From positions 8,557,501 to 8,621,500 of the forward strand of contig OZ014411.1 in NCBI GenBank assembly GCA_963965975.1: a stretch of DNA of 64,000 nucleotides. The letters run 5' to 3'. The notes below the pieces were generated by a model. That model was not told the origin of the DNA. It saw only the letters and a list, made by a program, of their open reading frames with translations, and made no database searches. This document shows positions 21,804-32,926 of this stretch, piece by piece (the first letter of the stretch is position 1; the number at the start of each line of letters is the position of its first letter). Origin of the DNA: Xestospongia bergquistia. Its lineage: Eukaryota; Porifera; Demospongiae; Haplosclerida; Petrosiidae. A program made the translations under genes and the position numbers.

Positions 21804-23691
21804 ATGGGGAATACAGCAAGTGTACCATGTTTAAAATTTGAGTCCAGTTATTGGTCTTTTTATGATGTTGTTGCCAAATATAGTGGACACTTTCCTATTC
21901 TTGTGTCAATTGTTGAGATTAAAAATTCAGGAGGATGTGATCACTCTCTAAAGTGTGGTCAATTGCTTTGTCTACATTTTTGTAAAGAGAGCAAAGTGTT
22001 TGAAGTTGAAGCCAATAATGGAGGCAAATATCTGTTGCCTATACATTCATCTATCCTCTGCAGTGTTTTGTACAATCCAAGTGGTGATGAGACGCGAGCT
22101 AAGAGAGGTAGATTTTTTCATGGTGCAGCTGAGATTATAAAATTAACGCCATTACCTCAAATGTTGTTTGTTGAAAAAGGAGATTGTAACCCAAACATTG
22201 GTAGTCGTTCAGTCAATGAGGGTGAAATTCTTATTGTAAATGGTATCACAACTAACAGCAAAGGGCAAAAAAAGCTGGTGTGTAGGAATATTCAGACTTC
22301 AAAGATAAAGTATGTTAATGAGACTTGTACAGCTACTTTTTCTACAAGACCGTCTTGTTTGAAAATGCCAATTTCATCCTTACTGGAAGGATTTACTTAC
22401 CCTGTTTCTCTAATGTTGCATTCACCATCATTTGATAGACATGGTCTTTATAAAAGTGTCTGCACTTTAAAAAGAATTTATTCAACCCTCTCAGTATTGG
22501 CCACAGTACATAATATCGAAGATGGTTTTTCGGCTAGATCAAAAAGATTGGTTGAGATACTTCATGATGCTACAATAACAGTGCAAGTTGTTACTGATAG
22601 TGATGATGAAAGACAGCAACTGGAATTATCACACATATCAGTTTACACGACATTTATTCCTTCCACAATTGAAGAAGTAGTCCCAAATATGTCTACTTCA
22701 ATAGACATAAAAACCCAAACAGAGCTCTTGAAATCCATTACTTCACAGGATTATAAGATTCAGAAATTCTCAAAATCAAAGAGAAAGCATCGATCAGTTA
22801 GTGATGTAGAATCCTTGTTAAAAGCTGAAGAAATTACTATTGATACAACAATATATGATTTTGATCATATATACGAGCCAATTAACCCAAGGCCTCTTGA
22901 AGAATGTCTTGATGAGTCTTCTAGCTTTATACATGAAAAGAAGAAAAGGAGATCGTTGAGTTCATTGGACATGCTAGACCTTTCTGAGTCTGATGTATAT
23001 GTTGATATGACACAACAATACAGGTCATTACCAAGAAAGTTTGAGGTGGAATCTCAGTACCACTCTGAGTTAGAATATGACCAAGATACAGTGCAAGGTA
23101 TGTTATGTATTAGTCAATTTTGAGTTAAATTTTTATTATGTATTGTAGATTGTTGTGGTAAGGGTAGTTTTTCTGATGAGTACATTGTCATGACAGATGT
23201 GACACATGAAAATGTATCTTTACCAAGGACATTGGACAAGGCTTCTCAAGATCATTGTCAGTCAGGTGACCAAGACATATCACACCACCTACAACAAAGT
23301 AAACACAAAATTGATATCATTTAAAAACATTAATTAAATTTGAAATGCATTAATTGTCTTTCTACAGATACTGAACTTTCAGCAAAGATTTTGAAAAAAT
23401 ATAAAGCTATAATTTCTCAGTACACTGTAGAAGAGGTAATAAAATTTAATAAATCTGTAAAAAGTAATTGTAATGTTGTTACTATTAATATTGTTATTGT
23501 TATTTTAGGTTCAAGAGTTACTTGATGATTTGCATATGAGCTCATACAAAGAGAAATTCAAGAAAGAATGTATTTCAGGATGTTTACTGCTAGAGCTTGA
23601 TGAAGATGTGCTGGAAAATGAATTGGGAGTCACAAGAAGACTTGATCGCATAAAATTAATGAAATTGATTGAAGGACACCATCTAATTTAA
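21804..23691 (+). CDS. Gene G: N-myristoylated CABIT-SAM adaptor
   Basis: Exons 21804-23097, 23149-23298, 23368-23435 and 23509-23691 join in phases 1, 1 and 0, giving 564 residues. The start MGNTASVPC fits the N-myristoyltransferase consensus (Gly2, small residues, Ser6) with Cys9 available for palmitoylation, so the protein is probably membrane anchored. The CABIT domain covers about 15-260 with Cys175 in CTATFST. The tail has tyrosine motifs IYDFDHIYEPI and VYVDM (YxxM). The SAM domain opens VQELLDDLHMSSYKEKF and ends HHLI. The introns are 51 to 73 bases long. Relics near 36.6 and 42.8-43.7 kb derive from a gene of this type. Confidence 0.87.
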
Positions 23692-24726
23692 TCTTAAGTT
23701 TGTACAAGGAAACATGATAGTTTGAATAAACAACATGCTATTAAGTATATAATATGTGATGTATTATGTTTTCAGGCTGTTGACTTTATAGTCTTTAGTA
23801 TGTTTTTGTTTGTTGGTTATTATAATATTATTATTATGTTGTTACTGGTAGAACTCTTAACATCATGATTATTTGATATATTTAATAATACAAAGCACTC
23901 TCCAGCCAGATCATAGCTAGCCTCTCCCTCTTTGTATAAGGAAGCCACATGCACTTGTGTTTGGAACCTAAATATGTTAATTTCTCATAGCTTAATACAT
24001 GCAGTCCTAGGGAAGTCATGATTACTGAATACATACATGAAGTGTGGTTAATTATAAATAATGATTACATTGAAGTTAAAATTAACGAAGGTCTCCCTGT
24101 TTGGAGGTCCCATCAAAAACCTTTGGAGAGAAATAGAGGCCTAGGCCTTTTTTGGATAATATCATGACTTTACTAGGAAACGTTTCATGTTAAAATGTAG
24201 AAAAGTACACATTGCTCACACAGTAATTTCGTGAGAGCAGTAAAGTCTACCATAATGTAGGTGCTTTTGCCCATGTAATGATAAGTGACAAGGAATTTAG
24301 ACTTGGTTAACTGCCCAGTACCTTTATCAATTGATGGTTACCACACAAAGCTTCTAGCAACTACTTTCATATTATACCCATGCTATAACTGGTATGCAAT
24401 TTTTCAAAGCTCTGTCTAAACTTCAAAGATATAACTACAAATAATTACACTCTATACTTAGCCCATTTGACTGATGGTAATATGGGATTCGAATCTGCTC
24501 TTCTGATATCTCACCTGGTCATCCGTATCTTGAATAACGTAGAACTTTACTGATTATATGGCTATGGTCTGGAGCTTAATACAAGTAACATGCAATGAAC
24601 AAATTTGAGTGAGATTAAATATAGCCAATGCTCTTTCAGCTAGAGTAGACTCACCCTCAGAAAGCAATAATGGAGGGTGAGACAACCCGTTGGCGTTTTC
24701 ATAGAGTCTAGTAGATATAAAAATAC
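23692..24726. other. Spacer between gene G and the Tigger element
   Basis: About 1 kb of AT-rich sequence. No reading frame, RNA gene or known repeat is recognised. Confidence 0.35.
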
Positions 24727-26361
24727 AATGTTTCCTCGTTTATCCTAATCGCGATTATCCGAACCCTCGTTTATTCAGACGAGACTGCATTTTTAGGTGT
24801 GGTCTCGTTAAAGTCCGTATATTACCGTAAATCAATGCAATTGTAATGCCAGATCGTGGAGTGACTACGAAGGCAATGAAGGTTGGCACATATATAAAAC
24901 TAGATGCTGCGCTGTATATCTGGTTTAGACAACAGCGTGAAAAAAAAGTAAAAGTGAATGGTTCTTGTTCAAAGAAAATGCCAAGTTGCTGTTTAATCAA
25001 CTTTATCCTGACTCGCCTAAACCTTTTAATGTCAACTCAGGTTTTCAATGGCAGTTTAGTAAGCAACATAGTCTTAAAAACTTGTCCATTCAAGGTGAAC
25101 AAGTGTCAGCTTTAGTATCTGCCTGTGACTTTCAATTCCACTTCAGTTCATTGATAGAAAACTACACCCACAATCAAGTATTCAACTGCTATGAAACTGG
25201 CCTACAATATCATTTACTGTCACAGAAGATTTTAGCTAGTTTGTTTGAAGAACTGGCAGAAGGCAGAAAGAAAATCAAAGGTCATGTAACTATTAATGTT
25301 TGTGCTAACATCACTGGTAGCATCAAATTGCCACTTATATTTATTGGGAAAGCTGCCTGTCCTCGCTGCTTTAAAACAACCAACATGAAAAACCTTCCAT
25401 TTTTATATGAATCAGAAGAATGCCTGGGTTAATACCCAAATCTTCCATACCTGGTTTCACAATCACATCGTTTCTTTCATTCAAAGCCAGCTGAAGTCTC
25501 TTGGGGAGGATCCTAAATCCTTATTTTTTTAGATAACTGCTCAGCACACCCAGCAAGTGGTGTCTGAAGATAGGTTGGTTACTGCCATGTTTCTTATTCC
25601 AAATGTAACAAGTTTGACCCACCAATGAATGGATCAGGGCATTCTAGAATCGCTTAAGCGAAGATACTGTAAATCTCTTCTTCGAGATATTTTGCTTGCA
25701 GTGAAGATTTGAACATTGCTGAGTTCTTGAAAGCAGTGAACATGAAGATAGTGGTTGAAAAGGTAGCTCTAGCATGGAACGATACAAATCCTCAGACTAT
25801 TTGATGCTCTTGGAGAAAGCTAGTACCCATAGAAAGCACTATGACTGAGTCTTCTTCAACAGAACCATCCAATTCAGAATTTATTGATGACTTCAGTCAC
25901 CTTGGCCATCAATTAACTGAAACAGATATAAATGATTGGATGGAATCAGATCTGCATGACCAAGATTATGAGCATTTGGTTGGAATTATAGAAGATGTAC
26001 TGAGGCAATCTGATGATGTAGTGGAGGAACAAATAGATCTAGACAGTGATGTTGAAGATGAGCCAGAAGAGGCTGTAAATTACATTAGTCATAAAACAAT
26101 CATGGAGATGTTAGACAAGTGTATTACTTGGTTGTATTGTCAGTCAAAGACAACACCATACAACACAGGTGTTCTTCTCTCATTTAAGGAAATTGCTGCA
26201 AAGAAAAGGTTTTCTTCTCTGAAACAGGCAACAATGACATCATATTTTTGTAATGATAAATAAACTCGGAAAGTTTTTTGGCTATTATTATGACTAATAT
26301 AATCTGAACACCTTGCTCAATTAAAGTGGACAGAGGTGTTTAAATAACAGAAGGCGCACTG
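24727..26361 (+). mobile_element. Decayed Tigger/pogo-type DNA transposon
   Basis: About 1.6 kb flanked on both sides by TA (24725-24726 and 26362-26363), as expected for Tc1/mariner-superfamily insertion. The ends are only weakly inverted (ACAATGTTTCCTCG versus the complement of the 3' end, ACAGTGCGCCTTCTG), consistent with age. It encodes the broken jerky-like transposase listed separately. It sits in the intergenic space between G and H, in the same orientation as the genes. Confidence 0.7.
24849..26263 (+). pseudogene. Jerky/Tigger-like transposase, broken
   Basis: The first frame carries part of a CENP-B-type DNA-binding domain (MPDRGVTTKAMKV, then LYIWFRQQREKKVKVNG). After a frameshift near 24960 the frame 24965-25432 carries the start of a DDE_1 domain: VFNCYETGL stands where active relatives have a DETG motif, so the first catalytic Asp is Tyr here. 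KLPLIFIGKAACPRCFK follows and is typical of the family. A DNCSAHP motif (second acidic residue) is recognisable around 25532 in another frame after stops. The C-terminal part is open at 25841-26263. Frameshifts, stops and the lost Asp make it inactive. Confidence 0.8.
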
Positions 26362-26522
26362 TAATATTATAATTGTAAGTATGCAAAAATTACAGTCATT
26401 GCTGGAGTCAAGCAGCTGTGAACGGATGGATATATGTAGAGCAGTCTACATTGACACAAAATTCTACTTGAATCATAGTCTGTATTTCTCATAAATAAAC
26501 TATATGAAGTCATTTTGAATTA

Positions 26523-26596
26523 AGCGCCTACTAGTTACTGTTACCAGGCAACTAGACTATTACGTTTAGAAGACATAAAAGTTGTTCGCTTCCGGC
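26523..26596 (+). promoter_or_regulatory. Promoter-proximal block of gene H
   Basis: AGCGCCTACTA at 26523-26533 and CTTCCGGC at 26589-26596 recur upstream of genes K and L in the same order; the CTTCCGG box also precedes I and J. The second box is the complement of GCCGGAAG, an ETS-family type site. It ends about 22 bases before the ATG. Confidence 0.5.
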
Positions 26597-26618
26597 AAAA
26601 TTCCAGCAATCTTAGGAT

Positions 26619-29600
26619 ATGTCGAAATCGGTGACTCTTAGAGAGCTGGTGACACAATTTAAACATCAATTCCCTCTTCTCGTGTCTATTTCAAGATTAA
26701 AAAATCCTGTTGGCAGTGACATCTCTATACAGAAAGGGCAATTACTTTATGTCCATTTCCATAAAGAGTTTTATACAGTTGATGTCAAAACAAGTGATGG
26801 TGTAAAATACAAAGTACCTCTTCGGTCATCACTTTCTTGTAGCGTCTTATATCAACCTCACAATAATGTAACGAGAGCGAAAAGTGGTTATGTTTTTAGG
26901 AATGTTTCTGAAGTTATTCATGCTAAACCACTGCCTAAAATGTTGTATGTTGAAGTTGGCTATTTAAGTCCCAATGGTGAAGAAGTATCAAGTGTTGAAG
27001 AGGGGGAAATTCTTATAATAAACGGTGTCAGAAGTAGCAATAAAGTGAAGGTCTTAGAGTGTATGAATATCAATACCAGTGAGGTCAAACATCTTGACGA
27101 AACATGTACTGCAACATTTTCTACAAAATCATCTCACTTAAATGTGGACTTATCAGAAGTTATACAACACCTCTCCTTACCACTACCAGTACTCTTGTCT
27201 GCAGCCGATGATAGTCAGCTTTTTACTGAGCTTGTTTGTACTATAACAGGCAAGTCTCTTTCTCAATCTGTCATTACTTCATTCTATGACAATAATCTCT
27301 ATGACAACACTTTTCAAGAAGTTATTGAGGTAGTGACTGATGCTTTGGTAAAGGTGAAAGTAATTTCTTTATCAGCTTCTGAAAAATCCGAACTTGAAAA
27401 ATCAACATTTGATATTCTAAAAACATTCTCACCAGCTATAATAACAGAAGTAATAGCTGACTTGTCTACTCCAGTAGATACTAAACTTCAAACAGAGCTG
27501 TTTAAGTATATGAAAGAGGATATTTACTGGTGTGAAGAAGTGGTAAAGCCAAAATTATCCTCATTAAAAGGGCGAATCTTCTCTTTAAGCAATGATCCAG
27601 TTGGCAATACTCAGATGTCACAAGAATCGAATGTACCAGCATTAGGAAGACCTGTTTCGTTTCTGACTTCTAATCAACAAGAAGACGAAATATATGAAGA
27701 CGAAATATATGAAGATGTTGCACCTTTAATTACATCTGACTGTAGCACATCTGGAGTGACCATTCCAGTACCTTTATTTGTACATGAAAAAGATTCACCA
27801 GAGAGCACAGAGTATTCTTACTCTAAATTTGAACGTCTTGATTTTACATCCCCTTGTGGCTATCCTTCAAGAAAATCTATAGAAGTTCAAGCCCCTATTA
27901 CTGGTAAGTTATTTATTATAATTTTCTCCTAACAGTGTAGTTGATCAAGTTCTATATGGTCAAGACCATATGGATACAAGCTAGTTGTTCTAAAATATGT
28001 TTTAGAAATAACAGATTGTTTATTTTAGGTGCAGATAAGATCTCACCTCAAGCACATAACATGTACTCTAAATTAACCTCTCAGCACATGGTACCACAGT
28101 ATCCCATAGAAAAGGTAAGACAATGATGCTAATGTTATAATTGATTGGTTTCTACCTTGTATGTATAAAACCATTAGATGATATTGTAAAGTAGTTTGCT
28201 TATAGTTATGTTGATATTACATCAGAAGTTTATTTACCTGTTAGTTGAAATAATGGCCTTACTTTGGATTATTATTATAATACTACTGCATGATTCCATA
28301 TTTTTTAAAGAAATCTAAATCGGAAATTTATCAAAACATCAAATTGCCACAACTACTACCAGAGCAAGTTGAACAAAATATTACTTTACAGCCACAATTT
28401 GAATCTTCAGATGAAACACTTGGTTACTCTGCAAGTACTGGCCTTGCAGGTTTACCTGCTCAGCAACATTCAGTTTCTATAGCATCAACAGTTTCACCAC
28501 AATCAGTTCTTTTAACATGCCCTCCTTTGAATTGTGAAGACAAGACTAAAAATGATACTGTTCAAACTATTGGTTGGAGTGACAGTTTGAGTGTAGGTAT
28601 GTGGTTTTTAGTTATACTAACAATAAAGTTCTTCACATTATTACTATGTATAGATAGCAGTTTACAAAAGGGAACTGTAGATGCAGAGGTTAAAAAATGC
28701 AACCAAGATAGATTGAAACAGTACACAGTAAAGGAGGTAATTAAGTCCAATCGAGAAGACGAAATATATGAAGACGAAATATATGAAGATGTTGGACCTT
28801 TAATTACATCTGACTGTAGCACATCTGGAGTGACCATTCCAGTACCTTTATTTGTACATGAAAAAGATTCACCAGAGAGCACAGAGTATTCTTACTCTAA
28901 ATTTGAACGTCTTGATTTTACATCTCCTTGTGGCTATCCTTCAAGAAAATCTATAGAAGTTCAAGCCCCTATTACTGGTAAGTTATTTATTATAATTTTC
29001 TCCTAACAGTGTAGTTGATCAAGTTCTATATGGTCAAGACCATATGGATACAAGCTATATCACTGTAAAAATTAATATGTCATTTTAACAATTGCTTTTT
29101 ACTTTACATGGCTGGATTACTATGGAATGGAGAATTTATGTGTATTACTCATTGTATAATTTGTTGGTATGTACTAGTACAATATACCAATAAATTACGT
29201 AGTGAGCAATTCTCAAGAATTCTATATTCCATAGTAATCCATCTATGTAAACTACAAATTACTTGTTAAATTGACATATTAATTTTTACAGTGTAGTTAT
29301 TCTACAATATGTTTTAGAAATAACAGATTGTTTATTTTAGGTGCAGATAAGATCTCACCTCAAGCACATAACATGTACACTAAATTAACCTCTCAGCACA
29401 TGGTACCACAGTATCCCATAGAAAAGGTAAGACAATGATGCTAATGTTATAATTGATTGGTTTATACCTTGTATGTATAAAACCATTAGATGATATTGTA
29501 AAGTAGTTTGCTTATAGTTATGTTGATATTACATCAGAAGTTTATTTACCTGTTAGTTGAAATAATGGCCTTACTTTGGATTATTATTATAATACTACTG

Positions 29601-30091
29601 CATGATTCCATATTTCTTAAAGAAATCTAAATCTGAAATTTTTCAAAACATCAAATTGCCACAACTACTACCAGAGCAAGTTGAACAAAATATTACTCTA
29701 CAGCAACAATTTGAATCTTCAGATGAAACACTTGGTTACTTTGCAAGTACTGGCCTTGCAGGTTTACCTGCTCAGCAACATTCAGTTTCTATAGCATCAA
29801 CAGTTTCACCACAATCAGTTCTTTTAACATGCCCTCCTTTGAATTGTGAAGACAAGACTAAAAATGATACTGTTCAAACTATTGGTTGGAGTGACAGTTT
29901 GAGTGTAGGTATGTGGTTTTTAGTTATACTAACAATAAAGTTCTTCACATTATTACTATGTATAGATAGCAGTTTACAAAAGGGAACTGTTGATGCAGAG
30001 GTTAAAAAATGCAACCAAGATAGATTGAAACAGTACACAGTAAAGGAGGTAATTAAGTCCAATGTATTTGAATAATGATTTATACTTAAAT

Positions 30092-30127
<36 letters not shown>

Positions 30128-30333
30128 CAATTGTTCGATGCATTTAATAGGTGTTAGATTTGTTGGATAAACTGCATTTAAGCAAATACAAGGAAACATT
30201 TGAAGAGGAACAAATCACAGGGTCTTTGCTGCTAGAAATTGACGAGGACATCTTAAAGGAAGATTTAGGAGTTCATAGAAAACTTGATCGTCTTAAGATA
30301 ATGAGAGTGATTCAGGGACGTGCATCTTTATAG
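26619..30333 (+). CDS. Gene H: CABIT-SAM adaptor with internally duplicated tail exons
   Basis: Core exons are 26619-27903, 28029-28114, 28311-28596, 28654-28736 and the SAM exon 30151-30333, giving 640 residues. The CABIT domain is at about 5-250 with Cys163 in CTATFST; the tail has EDEIYEDEIYEDV. The region 27679-28752 is duplicated from 28753, adding a second tail piece and exons 29341-29426, 29623-29908 and 29966-30048. Exon 28654 reads open through the junction to the copied donor at 28977, so a form using everything would have 872 residues. Skipping either copy also keeps frame. All linker phases are 1, 0, 1, 0. The start is MSKSVTLREL, 22 bases after an ETS-like box. Confidence 0.83.
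27679..30064. repeat. Two-copy direct duplication inside gene H
   Basis: 27679-28752 (about 1.07 kb: tail of the CABIT exon plus three linker exons) is repeated almost identically at 28753-30064. The second copy is longer because it holds a 233-base MITE at 29061-29293. The junction at 28752/28753 joins linker intron sequence directly to CABIT-exon sequence. Confidence 0.9.
29061..29293. mobile_element. Palindromic MITE in the duplicated intron of gene H
   Basis: The element begins CACTGTAAAAATTAATATGT and ends with its near-perfect complement, ATATTAATTTTTACAGTG; inversion extends inward (ggattactatggaat near both ends). It is missing from the first copy of the same intron, so it inserted after the duplication, next to a TA. 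It has no coding capacity. Related decayed pieces occur downstream of the SAM exons near 35.5, 41.15, 50.7 and 59.0 kb. Confidence 0.85.
30093..30126. repeat. AT microsatellite before the SAM exon of gene H
   Basis: A run of alternating TA in the last intron of gene H, ending about 25 bases before the SAM acceptor site. The matching introns in genes I and J have only short or no TA runs. Confidence 0.85.
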
Positions 30334-32863
30334 GACCCTGCCATAATGGAACTATTTCACATTATCGTATTAAATATTCTGTACATATTTTTGCATTGAA
30401 TTTTTTTGTTATTATTTGTGCAAAGCAATAATTTATGTAGCAAATTTTTCATGTGCATTTTAGATTTCATAGTAACTGCTGATTAGTTACAAATAATTAG
30501 TTAGTTAAAGTAATATGTATGTTGTATTGAATATTGATATTGTACAAAGGATTAGATGTCTACTTTTGAAAACTTTTGTTTGAATTATAAGGATTGTACC
30601 ATATACGAAAAAGAAATGTTAACTAAATGGTTTTATATTCATTGTTGTTGAATTTTCACTAGTTCAGTATATAGCTAGTTCATTATAAAAACAAATTAGT
30701 TGATTAAACGAAGATGCAATTATATAGGATGATTGTAGGATATGCATTTAATGCAAACTGACAATAACATAATGTAATTTTATTATTATGTCCTAAGGAA
30801 TTATGTCCTAAGTGATGTTCAAAATAATTTGAAAACAGAAAATCTTTAGAACACTATTAATGATAACAGTATTACGTACTTTGAATTATTTGATAAACTT
30901 TCAATTCTTTACTTAATAGTACATCAGTAATCAAAATAGTATTATGTTACTGTTTGCATCGAATGGATACAACTTGTAGAAAATTAATTAATTAAATCAG
31001 TCTTCATAGTGTTGTAAATGATTGTAATTTAAAGGCAGATATGATTTAGTAAAAACAAAATGCTATATTATTAATACCTTATATACGTTTACAGGTCAAG
31101 AATGTAAAAAACATATAAGATGCACGGGTAAAATATTCAGTTCATAAAGAACAACATTCACGTGTAAATTGAAAAGCACATCTTGTTGACAATATTTTAG
31201 TATGTATATATTGCTTGATAATTTAAAAACAGAATAAAGATATGTATATGTATTACAAAACCATGAGCAACTTGCAACACTCAATAGTCAACTAATTAAC
31301 CACAACATCCTCTCTGCTATTAACACAGGAAATGTGCTAGAAGTATCTGTTTATTTCATCTGCTATAATCCCACACCAGAAGGTAGATCAACCTATATCA
31401 TAAATTAATATTATGTAAATAACTTTGGGACTGGAGTATTTTCAGAAGTTGAAGTCAGTCCCAAGGCCAAATTTGCAGATCAGAGTCATGATTCTATTAT
31501 AAACACTTTACTTTTAAGTCTATGATTCTACAGACAGCGAGCCATTATTTTTTCAAACATTTTGTACAGATAGTACTTAATCAAACAGTACAGCTCAATC
31601 GACATTAATGTTTACTATCACTACTATATAGCATGCATCATTGGTAACCAACCCAGATAGTAATTTTTGTACAGGTCAAGCTGTGGTTTAGAAAAAATTG
31701 TCAATCAAATGGCCTGATTGGTTAAAAGGACTGAAAAGAAATGTGGACTAGGACAACAATGTCATAAGCAAATGAATTAATCCTTCTCCATGGACACACT
31801 TTTGCCAAGTGAAAATCCTGCAGGCTTATTGCTTTTACTGTTGATTGGCAGGTTTATATTAAACCCTAAGGTCACAATAGCAGTCCAAAATTTTAAAGAA
31901 CATGACTGCTAATGGTCTTTATGAATTGAAAGAATTGCTTAAGCAAGTTATTTAGTGTGAGAAGTTGCTTTCTTTCTGTGTCAATCAGAGTTATTTAGTG
32001 TGTAAAAGAGACCTGGAATGACAATCTAATCAAAAAATTCTGTTTCTCTGTGACGTTGAAGAGCTTACTAATCAATTATGTAAATGATAAAGTTATTACA
32101 TTAAACAAAAGCTATGTAGCTTGTATTCCATCTCATATAACTAGACATGCAAGAACAACAGCTCAATATGCAAGTGGTTTCAGGTGCAATTAAAATCACA
32201 CCATTAAATGGTTCCAATTTGAAATGTTAGTGTTTTTTTTATCTTCTAGTAGGTTTTTGCATATCTAAGAACAGAGAAATAGTGTTCAGCAGTAGATGAT
32301 GTTACTAGAATTTCAAATAAATTTCAAAATCTTTGTGTAGTTTTGTGACATTTTTTTCCGAAATTGACTGTTTGTTTAAAGCAATAGAGATTATCTGAAT
32401 TCTCCTAAGAATAAATATTATTCTAAAAAGATGAAAAAGTGTTATGATGCTATTCTGTGAGAGGAGCAAGAAAAGAATGTCAACAAACACTTTTTGATAG
32501 CTAAAAACAAAACAATTAAGGGGATGAATATCCGATAAAATTGTTATGCTAGTGGGAAAGAATAGTTACAAAGTCATAAAATGTTTTAGAGTCTCATCAT
32601 ATTTACATGTTGGCAAATATCTTTATCTAATATAGTAATCACAAATAGTTTGTTTTTTGTCGTTTTTTGTTTTTTCTTTTCTAATAAGGTTCTGTCTGTC
32701 ACAGCTTGTCTTGTCCACAAATACTAACATCTATTGCTGTACAATGAAATATTAATATAATAAACAGCTCTCAGTTCTTTTTATATTTGATAGTCATTGC
32801 ACACGTCTACTTGTTGTTGAGAAGCAATTAGATTGTTACGTTTGGATGACATATTAGCTGTTG
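30334..32863. other. Spacer between genes H and I with paralogous non-coding blocks
   Basis: No intact gene. Several blocks recur between J and K: 31085-31200 resembles 36080-36200 and 41450-41560 (aaaagcacatc near the end), 31300-31420 resembles 43840-43980, and 32100-32200 resembles 44990-45100. These are remains of larger duplications. Sequence near 32570-32640 recurs upstream of K (46286) and L (54940). Confidence 0.5.
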
Positions 32864-32872
32864 ACTTCCGGC
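32864..32872 (+). promoter_or_regulatory. ETS-like box upstream of gene I
   Basis: ACTTCCGGC lies 63 bases before ATG 32927. The same box, with at most two changes, precedes genes H, J, K and L at comparable distances. Its surroundings (aaagatcgtct near the ATG) are shared with K and L. Confidence 0.5.
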
Positions 32873-32926
32873 AAGATAAGAAGAATTGCAATCTTGTAGT
32901 AAAGATCGTCTGTAACAAAAAAGGAC

